Shown here: positions 19,937-30,880 of the stretch, one piece after another
Layout: every line of letters starts with the position of its first letter
How positions within the stretch are numbered: the stretch's first letter is position 1
Assembly: GCF_900105655.1 (NCBI RefSeq)
Contig: NZ_LT629787.1
Span: 3,732,006-3,796,005, forward strand
DNA from: Halopseudomonas salegens
Lineage (GTDB): Bacteria > Pseudomonadota > Gammaproteobacteria > Pseudomonadales > Pseudomonadaceae
Length of the DNA stretch: 64,000 nucleotides
Reading direction: 5' to 3'
Notes under the pieces: generated by a model
Seen by the model: the letters and a program-made list of their open reading frames with translations, nothing else
What the model was told of the DNA's origin: nothing
The model's database searches: none
Program-made: the position numbers and the translations under genes

Positions 19937-21886
19937 TTGAACGACATGGCGAAAAACCTGATTCTGTGGTTGATCATTGCCGCGGTGCTGGTCACGGTAA
20001 TGAACAACTTCAGCAGCAGCCCCGAGCCGCGCACAGTGAACTATACCGAGTTTCTTGAATTGGTCAGGGATCGCCAGGTCGAGCGTGTAACCGTGGATGG
20101 GCATACCATTGTTGGCCAGCGTCGGGATGGCGGTGAATTCCGCACCATTCGTCCGGCGATTCAGGATGCCGGCCTGATCGGCGATTTGCTGGACAACGAC
20201 GTTGTGGTTGAGGGCAAACAGCCTGAACAACAGAGCATCTGGACGCAGCTGCTGATTGCCAGCTTCCCGATTCTGATCATTATTGCGATTTTCCTGTTCT
20301 TCATGCGCCAGATGCAGGGCGGCGGCGGTGGTCGTGGTGGCCCGATGAGCTTCGGCAAAAGCAAAGCCAAAATGCTGGCAGAGGATCAGGTGAAAACGCG
20401 GCTGGCCGACGTTGCCGGCTGTGATGAAGCCAAGGAAGAAGTGGGTGAGCTGGTCGACTTCCTGCGCGATCCAGGCAAGTTTCAGCGCCTGGGTGGTCAT
20501 ATTCCCCGTGGCGTATTGATGGTGGGTCAGCCGGGTACCGGTAAAACCTTGCTCGCCAAGGCGATTGCCGGCGAAGCGCGGGTCCCCTTCTTCACTATTT
20601 CCGGCTCGGATTTCGTGGAAATGTTCGTGGGTGTCGGTGCCAGCCGCGTGCGCGACATGTTCGAGCAGGCCAAGAAGCATGCCCCCTGCATTATTTTCAT
20701 CGACGAAATCGATGCTGTTGGTCGTCACCGGGGTGCCGGTATGGGCGGCGGGCATGACGAGCGTGAACAGACGCTGAACCAGTTGCTGGTTGAAATGGAC
20801 GGTTTTGAGGCCAACGACGGCATTATCGTGGTCGCTGCGACCAACCGCCCGGATGTGCTGGATCCAGCATTGCTGCGTCCAGGTCGCTTTGACCGCCAGG
20901 TGGTTGTCGGGCTGCCGGATATTCGTGGTCGTGAGCAGATTCTGAAGGTTCACATGCGCAAGGTGCCGATGGGTGATGACGTCAAGCCTGCGGTGATTGC
21001 TCGCGGCACGCCCGGGTTCTCCGGTGCCGATCTGGCCAACCTGGTCAATGAAGCCTCTCTGTTTGCCGCTCGTGCCAACAAGCGGTTGGTCGATATGAAG
21101 GAATTCGAGCTGGCCAAGGACAAGATCATGATGGGCGCCGAGCGCAAATCCATGGTCATGTCGGAGAAGGAAAAGCTGAATACCGCCTATCACGAGTCAG
21201 GCCATGCGATTGTCGGCCGCCTGGTGCCTGATCACGATCCGGTCTACAAGGTATCGATCATTCCCCGTGGCCGGGCCCTGGGTGTGACCATGTTCCTGCC
21301 TGAAGAAGATCGTTACAGCCTGTCCAAGCGGGCGTTGGAAAGCCAGATCTGCTCACTGTTCGGTGGTCGTATTGCCGAAGAAATGACCCTGGGCTTTGAT
21401 GGTGTGACTACCGGCGCTTCCAACGATATCCAGCGCGCTACCCAGTTGGCCAAGAACATGGTGACCAAGTGGGGTCTGTCGGAAAAAATGGGGCCGCTGC
21501 AATATGCCGAAGAAGAGGGTGAAGTCTTCCTCGGCCGCAGCTCCGGTAGCAGTCAGAGCAGTTTCTCCGGTGAAACCGCCAAGATGATTGACCAGGAAGT
21601 TCGTCGCATCATTGATGAATGTTACGGTACGGCCAAGCGTTTGCTGGATGAAAACCGTGACAAGCTGGAGTTGATGGCTCAGGCATTGATGAAGTACGAA
21701 ACCATTGATACCGAACAGATTGACGAGATCATGTCGGGCAAGGCCCCCAAACCGCCGAAAGACTGGTCAGACGACAAGCCTTCCGGTCCGTCGGCTGCCG
21801 CTGGTGATGCGGGCGAGGATGATGCCGAAGAAGACCGCAGCCGAGATCGCAATGATCCTATCGGCGGCCCGGCCGGGGAACACTGA
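19937..21886 (+). CDS. ftsH: ATP-dependent zinc metalloprotease FtsH
   Basis: Membrane-anchored AAA+ protease that degrades unassembled membrane proteins and regulators such as RpoH and LpxC. Two membrane helices (about 8-24 and 100-121) flank a periplasmic domain. The AAA module has Walker A GQPGTGKT, Walker [12 protein letters not shown] and the second region of homology [19 protein letters not shown]. The zinc site is HESGH, with the third ligand further on. The TTG at 19937 (MNDMAKN) has GAGGG 7 bp upstream; the ATG at 19946 (MAKNLILW) is the alternative. The TTG-N-D-ATG arrangement resembles that of E. coli ftsH. Confidence 0.97.
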   Translation: MNDMAKNLILWLIIAAVLVTVMNNFSSSPEPRTVNYTEFLELVRDRQVERVTVDGHTIVGQRRDGGEFRTIRPAIQDAGLIGDLLDNDVVVEGKQPEQQSIWTQLLIASFPILIIIAIFLFFMRQMQGGGGGRGGPMSFGKSKAKMLAEDQVKTRLADVAGCDEAKEEVGELVDFLRDPGKFQRLGGHIPRGVLMVGQPGTGKTLLAKAIAGEARVPFFTISGSDFVEMFVGVGASRVRDMFEQAKKHAPCIIFIDEIDAVGRHRGAGMGGGHDEREQTLNQLLVEMDGFEANDGIIVVAATNRPDVLDPALLRPGRFDRQVVVGLPDIRGREQILKVHMRKVPMGDDVKPAVIARGTPGFSGADLANLVNEASLFAARANKRLVDMKEFELAKDKIMMGAERKSMVMSEKEKLNTAYHESGHAIVGRLVPDHDPVYKVSIIPRGRALGVTMFLPEEDRYSLSKRALESQICSLFGGRIAEEMTLGFDGVTTGASNDIQRATQLAKNMVTKWGLSEKMGPLQYAEEEGEVFLGRSSGSSQSSFSGETAKMIDQEVRRIIDECYGTAKRLLDENRDKLELMAQALMKYETIDTEQIDEIMSGKAPKPPKDWSDDKPSGPSAAAGDAGEDDAEEDRSRDRNDPIGGPAGEH

Positions 21887-21892
21887 CGCTCC

Positions 21893-22747
21893 ATGGCTGA
21901 TGCAGTACGTGCTCGCTGGCTGCCGTGTGGCAGTCAGCGGCTAGATCTTTCTACCACCCAGGTCATGGGTGTTCTCAATGTCACGCCAGACTCGTTTTCC
22001 GATGGCGGCCACTTCAGCAAGCTTGATGCGGCTTTGTATCGCTGTGAGCAGATGCTGGATGAAGGTGCCACCTTGATTGATGTGGGTGGCGAGTCTACGC
22101 GTCCCGGGGCAGAGCCGGTCAGCGCTACGGAAGAGCTGGATCGGGTGGTGCCGGTGGTTGCGGCCCTGCGCGAACGCTTTGATGTGGTGGTATCCATGGA
22201 TACCAGTACGCCCGAGGTTATGCGTGCCGGCGCTGCCGCAGGCGCCGGAGTCATCAACGATGTGCGCGCTTTGCGTCGTTCTGGCGCTCTGGCTGCCGCT
22301 GCCGAGACGGGTCTGGCGGTCTGTCTGATGCATATGCAGGGTGAGCCGGGATCCATGCAGGCAGCTCCGCACTATGAAGATCTGCTGGCTGAGGTCAGTG
22401 CTTTTCTTGGTGAGCGGGTGGCAGCTGCCCGCGCAGCCGGCGTGTCGGAAGAGGCGTTGGTGATCGATCCCGGTTTCGGTTTTGGCAAAACCCTTGAGCA
22501 CAACTTGCAGCTTTTTGCCCGGATGTCCGAGGTGGCACCCTTGCAGCGCCCGCTGCTGGTCGGGGTATCCCGCAAAAGCATGATCGGCAATGCCTTGCAG
22601 CGCCCGCTCGAACAGCGTCTGGCTGGCGGGTTGGCGCTGGCCAGCCTGGCGGTCACTCTCGGCGCGCGGATTATCCGCACCCATGATGTGGCAGCCACTC
22701 TGGATGCGGTGCGCATGACCGAAGCGGTACTGGCCTCGCGCGGCTGA
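21893..22747 (+). CDS. folP: dihydropteroate synthase FolP
   Basis: Condenses 6-hydroxymethyl-dihydropterin pyrophosphate with p-aminobenzoate in folate synthesis; target of sulfonamides. The 284-aa TIM barrel has both DHPS signatures: [16 protein letters not shown] near the N-terminus and the pterin-binding loop [20 protein letters not shown]. It also has [13 protein letters not shown] and, near the C-terminus, GVSRKSMIG. It starts 6 bp after the ftsH stop and precedes glmM, the conserved ftsH-folP-glmM order. Confidence 0.97.
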   Translation: MADAVRARWLPCGSQRLDLSTTQVMGVLNVTPDSFSDGGHFSKLDAALYRCEQMLDEGATLIDVGGESTRPGAEPVSATEELDRVVPVVAALRERFDVVVSMDTSTPEVMRAGAAAGAGVINDVRALRRSGALAAAAETGLAVCLMHMQGEPGSMQAAPHYEDLLAEVSAFLGERVAAARAAGVSEEALVIDPGFGFGKTLEHNLQLFARMSEVAPLQRPLLVGVSRKSMIGNALQRPLEQRLAGGLALASLAVTLGARIIRTHDVAATLDAVRMTEAVLASRG

Positions 22748-22823
22748 GTTGCTGCCAGTTTTGCGCCGATCTGCGACAATAACGGCAAACGGCAGCCACG
22801 CCGAATCGCTACAGGAACACAGC

Positions 22824-24167
22824 ATGCAGAAAAAATACTTTGGCACCGACGGTATTCGCGGTCAGGTCGGCCAACACCCGATAACACCCGAATTCATGCT
22901 CAAGCTGGGCTGGGCAGTAGGTACTGCCTTCGGTGGTGAAGTCGACTGCAAGGTCGTGATTGGCAAGGATACGCGCATTTCCGGCTACATGTTTGAGTCT
23001 GCGCTGGAGGCGGGGTTGTCGGCGGCAGGCGCCGAGGTGAAGTTGCTTGGCCCGATGCCTACTCCGGCGATTGCTTATCTGACGCGTACTTTTCAGGCTG
23101 ACGTCGGTATCGTTATCAGCGCCTCGCACAATCCCTTTTATGACAACGGCATCAAGTTCTTCTCCGCGTCGGGCAGCAAGTTGCCCGACGAGATGGAGCT
23201 GGAAATCGAGCGCCTGGTTGACGGGCCCATGTCCGTGGTCGATTCCTCCCTGCTGGGCAAGGTGGCACGGATAGATGATGCCTCCGGGCGCTATATCGAG
23301 TTTTGCAAAAGCAGCGTGCCGGTGGGTACCAGTTTTCGCGGTATGAAAATAGTGCTCGACTGTGCCCATGGTGCGACCTACAAGGTGGCGCCCAGTGTGT
23401 TTGCCGAGCTGGGTGCCGATGTCAGTGTGATCGGGGCAACGCCGGATGGGCTGAACATCAATGCCGAGGTTGGCTCGACGCATACACAGGCATTGCGCAC
23501 CGCAGTCCTCAAGCAGGGTGCCGATCTCGGGATCGCCTTTGATGGTGACGGTGACCGGGTGATGATGGTGGACAGTCAGGGCAACGAGATTGATGGCGAT
23601 CAGCTGCTCTACATCATGGCCATGGATCTGCACGAGCGTGACCTGTTGCGTGGCGGTGTAGTTGGCACGCAAATGAGCAATCTGGGTCTGGAATTGGCGC
23701 TGGGCAAACAGGGTATCGAGCTGGTGCGCGCCAGGGTGGGCGACCGCTACGTCATGAGCGAGTTGCGTACACGGAACTGGATATTGGGTGGTGAGTCCTC
23801 TGGGCATCTGGTGTGCCTGAACAAGACGTCGACCGGTGATGGGATTATCGCCGCCTTGCAGGTGCTCAAGGCGCTGGAGCGTAGTGGCAAGAGCCTGCCC
23901 GAGGCGCTGTCGGGCATGCAGAAGTGCCCGCAGACGCTGATCAATGTCCGCTACCAGGCCGGCACCCAGGCACCGCTGGATGATCCCGGTTTGCAAGATG
24001 CGGTGGCCGCTGCAGAGCAACGCCTGGCTGATCGCGGTCGTGTGTTGTTGCGGTTGTCGGGGACCGAGCCGCTGATCCGCGTCATGGTCGAAGGACAGGA
24101 TGCGATCGAGGTCAGGCATGAGGCTGCCGCGCTGGCTGAGCGAGTGCGCCTGTTGTTTGCTGAATAA
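22824..24167 (+). CDS. glmM: phosphoglucosamine mutase GlmM
   Basis: Interconverts glucosamine-6-phosphate and glucosamine-1-phosphate for peptidoglycan and LPS precursors. The 447-aa alpha-D-phosphohexomutase has the phosphoserine loop [12 protein letters not shown] (about residue 100), the metal loop [12 protein letters not shown], the sugar-binding GGESSGH and the C-terminal phosphate loop [15 protein letters not shown]. The ATG at 22824 ([13 protein letters not shown]) matches the family start; an upstream in-frame ATG at 22749 would add 25 unrelated residues. Confidence 0.97.
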   Translation: MQKKYFGTDGIRGQVGQHPITPEFMLKLGWAVGTAFGGEVDCKVVIGKDTRISGYMFESALEAGLSAAGAEVKLLGPMPTPAIAYLTRTFQADVGIVISASHNPFYDNGIKFFSASGSKLPDEMELEIERLVDGPMSVVDSSLLGKVARIDDASGRYIEFCKSSVPVGTSFRGMKIVLDCAHGATYKVAPSVFAELGADVSVIGATPDGLNINAEVGSTHTQALRTAVLKQGADLGIAFDGDGDRVMMVDSQGNEIDGDQLLYIMAMDLHERDLLRGGVVGTQMSNLGLELALGKQGIELVRARVGDRYVMSELRTRNWILGGESSGHLVCLNKTSTGDGIIAALQVLKALERSGKSLPEALSGMQKCPQTLINVRYQAGTQAPLDDPGLQDAVAAAEQRLADRGRVLLRLSGTEPLIRVMVEGQDAIEVRHEAAALAERVRLLFAE

Positions 24168-24239
24168 ACCCGGGCGAGCGGTTGTGTCGCTGCAGCAACT
24201 TGGTTAAGATTGGCGCCCGCTTGAGCAGAGAGGTTGGGC

Positions 24240-25001
24240 ATGCGCCGTCCGCTGGTAGCAGGTAACTGGAAAATGCACGGTACCCGGCAGTCTGTCGATC
24301 GTCTGCTGGACGAGCTCTGTCGGGAGGATTGGCCTGAACAGGTTGACCTGATGATTGCGCCGCCAGCGCTGTATATCGAGCGCTGTCTCTCGGCTCTGGC
24401 ATCGACACCGTTGCGCCTGGCGGGTCAGACCAGTGCCTGGCAAGCCGAGCCGGGCGCTCTGACCGGCGAGATATCGCCGGCCCAGCTGCGTGATGCAGGT
24501 TGTGAATATGTATTGGTAGGCCACTCCGAGCGGCGCAGTCTGTTTGCCGAAACAGATGAGTCGATCTGCCGCAAGTTTGCGGCGGCGCTGGCATGTGGCT
24601 TGCGCCCCGTGCTGTGTGTGGGTGAGACGCGCGAGCAGCGTGATGCCGGGGCAACGGCCGAGGTGGTTGGGTCTCAGCTACAAGCCGTGCTGGATGTGTT
24701 TGGCGTCGGTGGGTTGGCTCAGGGTGTGATAGCCTACGAACCGGTTTGGGCTATTGGCACCGGCTTGACGGCCAGTCCTGACCAGGCGCAGGACGTACAT
24801 GCCATGGTTCGCGCTCGTCTGGCCTTGCTGGATGATGAGCAGGCGCAGGCAGTACAGATAGTTTATGGCGGCAGTGTCAAGGCGGATAACGCCGAAGAGC
24901 TGTTTGCCATGCCGGATATCGATGGCGGGCTGGTTGGTGGGGCCTCGCTCAATGCAGAAGAATTTGGTGCGATTGCGCGCGCCGCGGGAAAAGCATCATG
25001 A
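24240..25001 (+). CDS. tpiA: triosephosphate isomerase TpiA
   Basis: Interconverts dihydroxyacetone phosphate and glyceraldehyde-3-phosphate. The 253-aa TIM barrel has the substrate Lys in GNWKMHG near the N-terminus, the catalytic His in LVGHSERR, the catalytic Glu in [11 protein letters not shown] (start of loop 6) and the phosphate loop [10 protein letters not shown]. The ATG at 24240 has AGAGAGG 6 bp upstream; an in-frame TTG two codons earlier is less likely. Its stop overlaps the secG ATG. Confidence 0.97.
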   Translation: MRRPLVAGNWKMHGTRQSVDRLLDELCREDWPEQVDLMIAPPALYIERCLSALASTPLRLAGQTSAWQAEPGALTGEISPAQLRDAGCEYVLVGHSERRSLFAETDESICRKFAAALACGLRPVLCVGETREQRDAGATAEVVGSQLQAVLDVFGVGGLAQGVIAYEPVWAIGTGLTASPDQAQDVHAMVRARLALLDDEQAQAVQIVYGGSVKADNAEELFAMPDIDGGLVGGASLNAEEFGAIARAAGKAS

Positions 25002-25372
25002 TTGAAACCGTTATTGTTATTGTCCACCTGGTCGTCGCCATTGCGTTGGTTGGCCTGGTGTTAATGCAGCAGGGAAAGGGAGCCGAAACCGGTGCATCCT
25101 TTGGTTCTGGCGCTTCAGGTACGGTTTTTGGCAGCCAGGGCGCGGCAACCTTTCTAAGTCGCTTGACTGCTGTGCTGGCTGCTGTATTCTTCGCAACCTC
25201 GCTGGGTCTGGCTTATTATGCCAGTACGCAGGCAAGTCAGATTCGTGACGGTGGTTTGCCGGATCCGGTGCTGCTGACCGAGCCTCAGCCTGCGATCAGT
25301 GATGATGTGCCTGTTCTGGAAGAGCAGGATACGGAAGCTCCGGCTACCGGTGATGTACCCTCGGTTGACTGA
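24998..25372 (+). CDS. secG: preprotein translocase subunit SecG
   Basis: Small subunit of the SecYEG channel (124 aa). Two membrane helices (about 3-24 and 55-75) are joined by the conserved cytoplasmic loop [18 protein letters not shown], followed by [15 protein letters not shown]. The C-terminus is an acidic, Pro-rich tail. The ATG overlaps the tpiA stop, and a tRNA-Leu gene starts 18 bp after its stop, the order also seen in E. coli (secG-leuU). Confidence 0.96.
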   Translation: MIETVIVIVHLVVAIALVGLVLMQQGKGAETGASFGSGASGTVFGSQGAATFLSRLTAVLAAVFFATSLGLAYYASTQASQIRDGGLPDPVLLTEPQPAISDDVPVLEEQDTEAPATGDVPSVD

Positions 25373-25390
25373 AGGGTCGACACAGTTTTT

Positions 25391-25475
25391 GCGGAAGTGG
25401 TGGAATTGGTAGACACGCTATCTTGAGGGGGTAGTGCCTTCGGGTGTATGGGTTCGAGTCCCATCTTCCGCACCA
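25391..25475 (+). tRNA. tRNA-Leu (anticodon GAG)
   Basis: An 85-nt class II tRNA with encoded CCA. The acceptor stem pairs GCGGAAG with CTTCCGC. The D arm contains TGGTAGACAC, the anticodon stem CTATC/GGTAG encloses TTGAGGG (anticodon GAG), there is a short variable stem, and the T arm has GGTTCGAGTCC. It probably lies on the secG transcript. Confidence 0.97.
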
Positions 25476-25482
25476 ATCTCTC

Positions 25483-25502
25483 AGAGCCTCTTATGGGGCT
25501 CT
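25483..25502 (+). terminator. hairpin after tRNA-Leu
   Basis: Arms AGAGCCTC / GGGGCTCT (8 bp, one G-U) enclose a TTAT loop, followed by TGTCTTG. It is a probable weak terminator or a 3'-end processing barrier for the secG-tRNA-Leu transcript, just before the tRNA-fMet promoter. Confidence 0.6.
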
Positions 25503-25528
25503 TGTCTTGCAGGGGGCGTTTGCGCCGG

Positions 25529-25557
25529 TTGTCATGTTTGGCTTCCGGGCGTATAAT
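25529..25557 (+). promoter_or_regulatory. strong sigma-70 promoter of tRNA-fMet and the nusA operon
   Basis: TTGTCA (25529-25534), a 17-bp spacer and TATAAT (25552-25557), with a GC-rich discriminator (GCCCTC) around the expected start. This layout is typical of strong, stringently controlled stable-RNA promoters. The tRNA begins 18 bp after the -10 element. Confidence 0.88.
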
Positions 25558-25575
25558 TCATGCCCTCGGATTCGA

Positions 25576-25652
<77 letters not shown>

Positions 25653-25659
25653 GTTTAAG

Positions 25660-25680
25660 GCCCCTGTTCAGGGGCTTTTT
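25660..25680 (+). terminator. intrinsic terminator after tRNA-fMet
   Basis: Arms GCCCCTG / CAGGGGC (7 bp) around TT, followed directly by TTTTT. Read-through would be needed to express rimP-nusA from the tRNA promoter. Confidence 0.85.
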
Positions 25681-25780
25681 ATTAGGGGTTTTGTCTGTCC
25701 CGGCGGCGTTTCCGATCGGGGTTTTGGCGTACCCCGGAAGTCTGGACCCTATGCTTGGCATCAGGGTGGCCAGAGTCGTG

Positions 25781-25802
25781 ATGGGCCAAGGGCCCATTTT
25801 TT
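25781..25802 (+). terminator. second terminator (attenuator) in the rimP-nusA leader
   Basis: Arms ATGGGCC / GGCCCAT (7 bp) around AAG, followed by TTTTT, ending 26 bp before the rimP start. With the terminator at 25660 it makes a tandem terminator leader ahead of the gene for NusA, a factor that acts on termination, which fits autoregulation. The regulation is inferred. Confidence 0.78.
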
Positions 25803-25828
25803 GTTGGTGGAGAAAGAGGCAAGTCAAT

Positions 25829-26284
25829 TTGGCTGGCAAGCAGACCGAACTGGAAGCATTGTTGGTACCCGGCATAGAATCGCTGGGCTATCAGTGCTGG
25901 GGTATTGAATATCTGTCGCAAGGGCGGCATACCCTGCTGCGGGTGTATATCGATCATGCCGATGGTATCGATGTCGAAGCCTGTGCAGCCGTCAGCCGAC
26001 ATCTGAGCGGTCTGCTCGATGTGGAAGACCCGATCAGCAATGACTATACCCTGGAGGTTTCTTCCCCAGGCATGGACCGGCCCCTGTTTACCCTTGAACA
26101 ATATCAGGCGCACATTGGCGAACAGGTCAAGGTCAAACTGCGCAGTCCCTATGAAGGGCGCAGGAATTTTCAAGGCATCATTCGCGGCACTGAAGCCGAT
26201 GAGGTGGTGCTGCAGGTGGATGATCACGAATATCTGTTGCCGATTGATACGATCGACAAGGGCAATATCATACCCCGTTTTTGA
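25829..26284 (+). CDS. rimP: ribosome maturation factor RimP
   Basis: A 30S assembly factor (151 aa) with an N-terminal alpha/beta domain and a C-terminal SH3-like barrel; family stretches are [25 protein letters not shown] and [21 protein letters not shown] chose TTG at 25829 ([21 protein letters not shown]): it has GAGG 9 bp upstream and gives the family length. Longer in-frame starts would run through the terminator and tRNA-fMet. It is the first protein gene of the nusA operon. Confidence 0.94.
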   Translation: MAGKQTELEALLVPGIESLGYQCWGIEYLSQGRHTLLRVYIDHADGIDVEACAAVSRHLSGLLDVEDPISNDYTLEVSSPGMDRPLFTLEQYQAHIGEQVKVKLRSPYEGRRNFQGIIRGTEADEVVLQVDDHEYLLPIDTIDKGNIIPRF

Positions 26285-26328
26285 GGTGGGCTAACCGCCC
26301 CTCTGGATGGCTTTAGGCGAGGCATACG

Positions 26329-27810
26329 ATGAGCAAAGAAGTGCTGCTGGTTGTGGAATCCGTTTCCAACGAAAAAGGCGTGCCACCCGGCGTAATTTTT
26401 GAGGCCCTGGAACTGGCATTGGCCACGGCAACGAAAAAGCGCTACGAGGACGAAGTCGATGTGCGCGTCGAGATCAACCGTCAGACCGGTCTGTACGACA
26501 GCTACCGTCGCTGGACAGTGGTCGCCGATGAAGATTTTGAAGAGCCGGAAATGCAACTGACACTGGATCAGGCGCAAGAGCGTGATCCGTCGTTGGAGAT
26601 TGGCGCGGTTATCGAAGAAAAAATCGACTCGATCGAGTTCGGCCGTATTGCCGCACAAATCGCCAAGCAGGTCATCGTGCAGAAAGTGCGCGAAGCCGAG
26701 CGGGCCCAGGTCGTCGATGCCTACCGCGAACGGGTTGGCGAAATCCTCAGCGGCACAGTGAAGAAAGTCACCCGTGACAGCATTATTGTTGATCTGGGCA
26801 ACAATGCCGAAGCGGTATTGCCGCGCGAGGAAATGATTCCGCGCGAGACTTTCCGCAGCGGCGTGCGTATCCGTGCCCTGCTCAAGGATATTCGTACCGA
26901 GAACCGTGGTCCGCAACTGGTGCTGTCACGCGCTTGCCCGGAAATGATCATGGAGCTGTTCCGCATCGAAGTGCCGGAAATCTCCGAAGGCCTGATCGAA
27001 CTCATGGGGGCTGCCCGTGACCCGGGGTCGCGGGCCAAGATTGCCGTGCGCTCGAAAGACAAGCGCATTGATCCCCAGGGTGCCTGCATCGGTATGCGCG
27101 GTTCGCGCGTGCAGGCGGTAACTGGTGAGCTGGGCGGCGAGCGTGTGGATATCGTGCTCTGGGACGATAACCTGGCTCAGTTTGTCATCAACGCCATGGC
27201 GCCGGCTGAAGTCGCTGCCATTATTGTCGACGAAGATACCCACGCAATCGACATTGCGGTCGGGGAAGACAATCTGGCGCAAGCCATTGGCCGTAGCGGT
27301 CAGAATGTTCGTCTGGCCAGCCAGTTGACTGGCTGGACGCTGAACGTGATGACCGAGGATGACATTCGCGCCAAGCAGGAAGCCGAGACAGGCGATATTC
27401 TGCAGCTGTTCATGGACGAGCTGGATGTGGAAGACGACCTGGCCAGTGTGCTGGTTGAAGAAGGCTTTACCAGTCTGGAAGAAGTGGCTTACGTGCCAAT
27501 GGAAGAGATGCTCGAAATCGACGGTTTTGACGAAGATATCGTCACTGAGCTGCGTGCCCGGGCCAAGGATCGTCTGTTGACCAAGGCGATCGCCAACGAG
27601 GAGAAGCTTGAAGAGGCCCAACCGGCCGATGACCTGCTGGGGATGGACGGTATGGAACGCGCCCTGGCATTCCAACTGGCGGCCAATGGCATTGTGACCA
27701 TGGAAGACCTGGCCGAACAGTCGGTGGATGACTTGCTGGATATTGACGGTATGAACGAAGAGCGGGCCGGCGCCTTGATCATGGCCGCTCGTGCCCCCTG
27801 GTTTGCATAA
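26329..27810 (+). CDS. nusA: transcription termination/antitermination factor NusA
   Basis: A 493-aa RNA polymerase-binding factor. The domains in order are the N-terminal RNAP-binding domain (1-125), S1 (about 135-200; [21 protein letters not shown]), two KH domains (about 200-345; [12 protein letters not shown] and [13 protein letters not shown]) and two C-terminal acidic HhH-type repeats ([15 protein letters not shown] and [15 protein letters not shown]). It lies between rimP and infB, 44 bp after rimP and 60 bp before infB. Confidence 0.98.
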   Translation: MSKEVLLVVESVSNEKGVPPGVIFEALELALATATKKRYEDEVDVRVEINRQTGLYDSYRRWTVVADEDFEEPEMQLTLDQAQERDPSLEIGAVIEEKIDSIEFGRIAAQIAKQVIVQKVREAERAQVVDAYRERVGEILSGTVKKVTRDSIIVDLGNNAEAVLPREEMIPRETFRSGVRIRALLKDIRTENRGPQLVLSRACPEMIMELFRIEVPEISEGLIELMGAARDPGSRAKIAVRSKDKRIDPQGACIGMRGSRVQAVTGELGGERVDIVLWDDNLAQFVINAMAPAEVAAIIVDEDTHAIDIAVGEDNLAQAIGRSGQNVRLASQLTGWTLNVMTEDDIRAKQEAETGDILQLFMDELDVEDDLASVLVEEGFTSLEEVAYVPMEEMLEIDGFDEDIVTELRARAKDRLLTKAIANEEKLEEAQPADDLLGMDGMERALAFQLAANGIVTMEDLAEQSVDDLLDIDGMNEERAGALIMAARAPWFA

Positions 27811-27870
27811 CCGGTCGGTGCTGGAGACAAGCCTGCGGTGACGCATGGATCCGACTGAGGAGAGACGTGA

Positions 27871-30384
27871 ATGGCTGAAGTAACGGTCAAAGAATTAGCC
27901 GCTGAAGTAGGTACGCCGGTTGAGCGCCTGCTGCAGCAGATGAAAGAAGCCGGGCTGGAACACAGCAAGGCCGAGCAGAATGTGAGCGACAGCGAAAAAC
28001 AGATGCTGTTGACCCACCTGAAAACAGCTCATGGTGGCGAAGCCAGTGGCGAGCCGCGCAAGATTACGCTGAAGCGCAAGACCGTAAGCAAGCTGCGGGT
28101 TGCCGGCAGCAAGACGGTCAACGTTGAAGTGCGCAAGAAGAAGACGTATGTCAAGCGTGATCCGGCCGAGCTGGAAGCCGAGCGCGAGCGTGAGATAGCC
28201 GAGCAGCGTGATGCTGAAGAAGCGCGCATCAAGGCTGCTGAAGAGGCGAAGACGCGTGCCGAGGAAGAAGCGGCACGCAAGGCTGAGGCGGAGTCCAAGT
28301 CTGCAGCCTCTACGGCCAAGCCAGAGGCGGCAACCGAGCCGACTCCGGCACCGGCGCCCGAACCGGCACCGGTAGCGCCCATTGCTCCCGAGCCAATCGT
28401 CGAGAAGAAAAAAGAAGAGCCACGGCGCAAACATGCCGCCCCTTCACGTGCTGATGACGACGAAGAACGTCGTCGCAAGCGCGCTGGTGGCCATGCTGGC
28501 AGCAAGGCTCGCAATACCGGCCGCATAATGGATGAAGATGGCGGCGGTGGCCGGCGTCGTGGTGGTGGCAGCAAGCTGAAGGCGAACAAGAAGCGCAATC
28601 AGCATGGCTTCGAGAAGCCGACAGGTCCCGTGGTTCGCGAAGTGGTCATCGGTGAAACCATCACGGTCGCCGAGCTGGCACAGAAGATGTCGGTCAAAGC
28701 AGCCGAAGTGATCAAATACATGTTCAAGAACGGCACCATGGTGACTATCAACCAGGTGTTGGACCAGGATACTGCGGCCATTGTTGCCGAAGATATGGGT
28801 CACAAGGTCAAGCAGGTGCGTGAGGACGAGATCGAAGATCAACTGGTCGAGACCCATGCCCACGAAGGCGAGCTGGTGTCACGTGCGCCGGTGGTTACCG
28901 TCATGGGTCATGTTGACCATGGCAAGACCTCGCTGCTCGATTATATTCGTCGCGCCAAGGTGGCTTCCGGTGAGGCAGGTGGTATTACCCAGCATATCGG
29001 TGCCTATCATGTGGAAACCGAGCGCGGCATGGTCACCTTCCTGGATACCCCCGGTCACGCGGCCTTTACTGCCATGCGTGCTCGCGGTGCCAAAGCCACG
29101 GATATCGTGATTCTGGTAGTAGCCGCCGATGACGGCGTGATGCCGCAGACCGAAGAAGCCGTGGCGCACGCCAAGGCAGCCGGTGTGCCGCTGGTCGTTG
29201 CAGTCAACAAGGTCGACAAGGAAGATGCTGATCCGGACCGTATCAAGAACGGTCTGGCTGCGCTGGATGTGATCCCGGAAGAGTGGGGCGGCGACACCAT
29301 TTTCGTCCATGTATCGGCCAAGGTCGGTACCGGGATTGACGATCTGCTGGAAGCTGTCCTGCTGCAGGCTGAAGTACTTGAGCTCCAGGCGCAGCCATCG
29401 GCACCGGGTCGTGGTGTGGTGATCGAATCCCGTCTAGACAAGGGGCGTGGTCCGGTGGCTTCCGTACTGGTTCAGACCGGTACCCTGCGCCAGGGTGATA
29501 TTGTCCTCGCGGGTGTCAATTATGGCCGCGTGCGCGCCATGCTGGATGAAAACGGTCAGCCGGTGAAAGAAGCGGGTCCGTCGATTCCGGTCGAAATTCT
29601 TGGCCTGGATGGCACGCCGGATGCCGGTGACGAGCTGAACGTCGTCGCTGATGAACGCAAGGCGCGTGAAATTGCCCTGTTCCGCCAAGGCAAGTTCCGT
29701 GAGATCAAGCTGGCTCGGCAGCAGAGCGCCAAACTGGAAAACATGTTCGAGAACATGGGCCAGGGCGAGAAGAAAACGCTCAATGTGGTGCTCAAGGCTG
29801 ACGTGCGCGGTTCACTGGAAGCGCTGCAAAGCTCACTCGGCGAACTGGGTAACGATGAAGTTCAGGTCAAGATCGTTTCCGGTGGTGTCGGTGGTATCAC
29901 TGAAACCGACGCCAACCTGGCACTGGCCTCGAACGCCGTTGTCTTTGGTTTCAATGTGCGGGCTGATGCCTCGGCGCGCAAGATCATTGAGAGCGAAGGT
30001 CTGGACCTGCGTTACTACAGCGTCATCTATGAAATCATTGATGATGTGAAGAAGGCTTTGACCGGGATGTTGGGCAGCGATGTTCGCGAACAGATTCTCG
30101 GCGTAGCCGAAGTGCGTGATGTGTTCCGTTCACCCAAGTTCGGTGCCGTGGCTGGTTGTATGGTCATCGAAGGCACTGTTTACCGTAACCGCCCGATTCG
30201 CGTACTGCGCGAAGACGTGGTCATCTATGAAGGCGAGCTGGAATCCCTGCGTCGCTTCAAGGATGACGTCGCCGAGGTGCGTAATGGTATGGAGTGCGGC
30301 ATCGGGGTGAAAAACTACAATGACGTTCGCGCCGGTGATCGCATCGAGGTGTTCGAGCGCGTTCAGGTAGCGCGGACCCTCTAA
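27871..30384 (+). CDS. infB: translation initiation factor IF-2
   Basis: GTPase that brings fMet-tRNA to the 30S subunit (837 aa). The N-terminus has an IF2-N helix bundle ([19 protein letters not shown]) and a long charged, Ala/Glu/Arg-rich linker (about 90-230) with a Pro/Ala stretch. The G domain has [17 protein letters not shown] and NKVD. Domains II-IV follow, with the C-terminal fMet-tRNA-binding domain. It is one cistron in the nusA operon; internal starts giving shorter forms were not assessed. Confidence 0.98.
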   Translation: MAEVTVKELAAEVGTPVERLLQQMKEAGLEHSKAEQNVSDSEKQMLLTHLKTAHGGEASGEPRKITLKRKTVSKLRVAGSKTVNVEVRKKKTYVKRDPAELEAEREREIAEQRDAEEARIKAAEEAKTRAEEEAARKAEAESKSAASTAKPEAATEPTPAPAPEPAPVAPIAPEPIVEKKKEEPRRKHAAPSRADDDEERRRKRAGGHAGSKARNTGRIMDEDGGGGRRRGGGSKLKANKKRNQHGFEKPTGPVVREVVIGETITVAELAQKMSVKAAEVIKYMFKNGTMVTINQVLDQDTAAIVAEDMGHKVKQVREDEIEDQLVETHAHEGELVSRAPVVTVMGHVDHGKTSLLDYIRRAKVASGEAGGITQHIGAYHVETERGMVTFLDTPGHAAFTAMRARGAKATDIVILVVAADDGVMPQTEEAVAHAKAAGVPLVVAVNKVDKEDADPDRIKNGLAALDVIPEEWGGDTIFVHVSAKVGTGIDDLLEAVLLQAEVLELQAQPSAPGRGVVIESRLDKGRGPVASVLVQTGTLRQGDIVLAGVNYGRVRAMLDENGQPVKEAGPSIPVEILGLDGTPDAGDELNVVADERKAREIALFRQGKFREIKLARQQSAKLENMFENMGQGEKKTLNVVLKADVRGSLEALQSSLGELGNDEVQVKIVSGGVGGITETDANLALASNAVVFGFNVRADASARKIIESEGLDLRYYSVIYEIIDDVKKALTGMLGSDVREQILGVAEVRDVFRSPKFGAVAGCMVIEGTVYRNRPIRVLREDVVIYEGELESLRRFKDDVAEVRNGMECGIGVKNYNDVRAGDRIEVFERVQVARTL

Positions 30385-30393
30385 ACCCAGCTG

Positions 30394-30457
30394 AAAGCTG
30401 GAAGCTGAACACCGGGTGTTGCCTCAGGGCGGCATCCGGTTGCCAGCTTCCGGCTTT
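30394..30457 (+). repeat. 64-nt intergenic hairpin between infB and rbfA
   Basis: Arms AAAGCTGGAAGCTG (30394-30407) and CAGCTTCCGGCTTT (30444-30457) pair over 14 bp with one G-U. Inside them CCGGGTG (30412-30418) and CATCCGG (30433-30439) extend the stem. It fills nearly all of the 98-bp gap and ends 13 nt before the rbfA ribosome-binding site. The GCTTCC-rich arms look like a mobile or dispersed intergenic repeat, but copies elsewhere cannot be checked here. Confidence 0.7.
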
Positions 30458-30482
30458 GTGCTTTCTTGTGAGGAGCACGAAA

Positions 30483-30878
30483 GTGGCCAAAGAATATAGT
30501 CGTACCCAGCGCGTTGGTGATCAGATCCAGCGCGAGCTGGCGTTGCTGATTTCGCGTGAGGTCAAGGACCCACGGCTGGGTATGGTGACCGTGACTGCGG
30601 TGGATGTCAGCCGTGATCTGGCACACGCAAAGGTGTTCATTACCCTGATGGGCAAGGACAGCGATGAGGATATCGCGCAGAATCTGGAGATCCTCAAGGA
30701 TGCTGCCGGTTATCTGCGTATGTTGCTCGGCCGCAGCATGAAGCTGCGTAGCGTGCCGCAACTGCACTTCCATTATGATGAAAGTGTTCGTCGTGGGGTA
30801 CGCTTGTCGTCATTGATCGAGCAGGCGGTGGCAGAAGATCGCCGGCACCATAAAGATAGTGGCGACAAGGAGTCGTGA
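30483..30878 (+). CDS. rbfA: ribosome-binding factor A
   Basis: A 131-aa KH-like factor for 30S maturation and cold adaptation. Family stretches are [46 protein letters not shown] and the C-terminal [22 protein letters not shown]. The GTG at 30483 has AGGAG 7 bp upstream and gives the standard MAKEYSR start. It overlaps or abuts truB. Confidence 0.96.
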   Translation: MAKEYSRTQRVGDQIQRELALLISREVKDPRLGMVTVTAVDVSRDLAHAKVFITLMGKDSDEDIAQNLEILKDAAGYLRMLLGRSMKLRSVPQLHFHYDESVRRGVRLSSLIEQAVAEDRRHHKDSGDKES

Positions 30879-30880
30879 CC

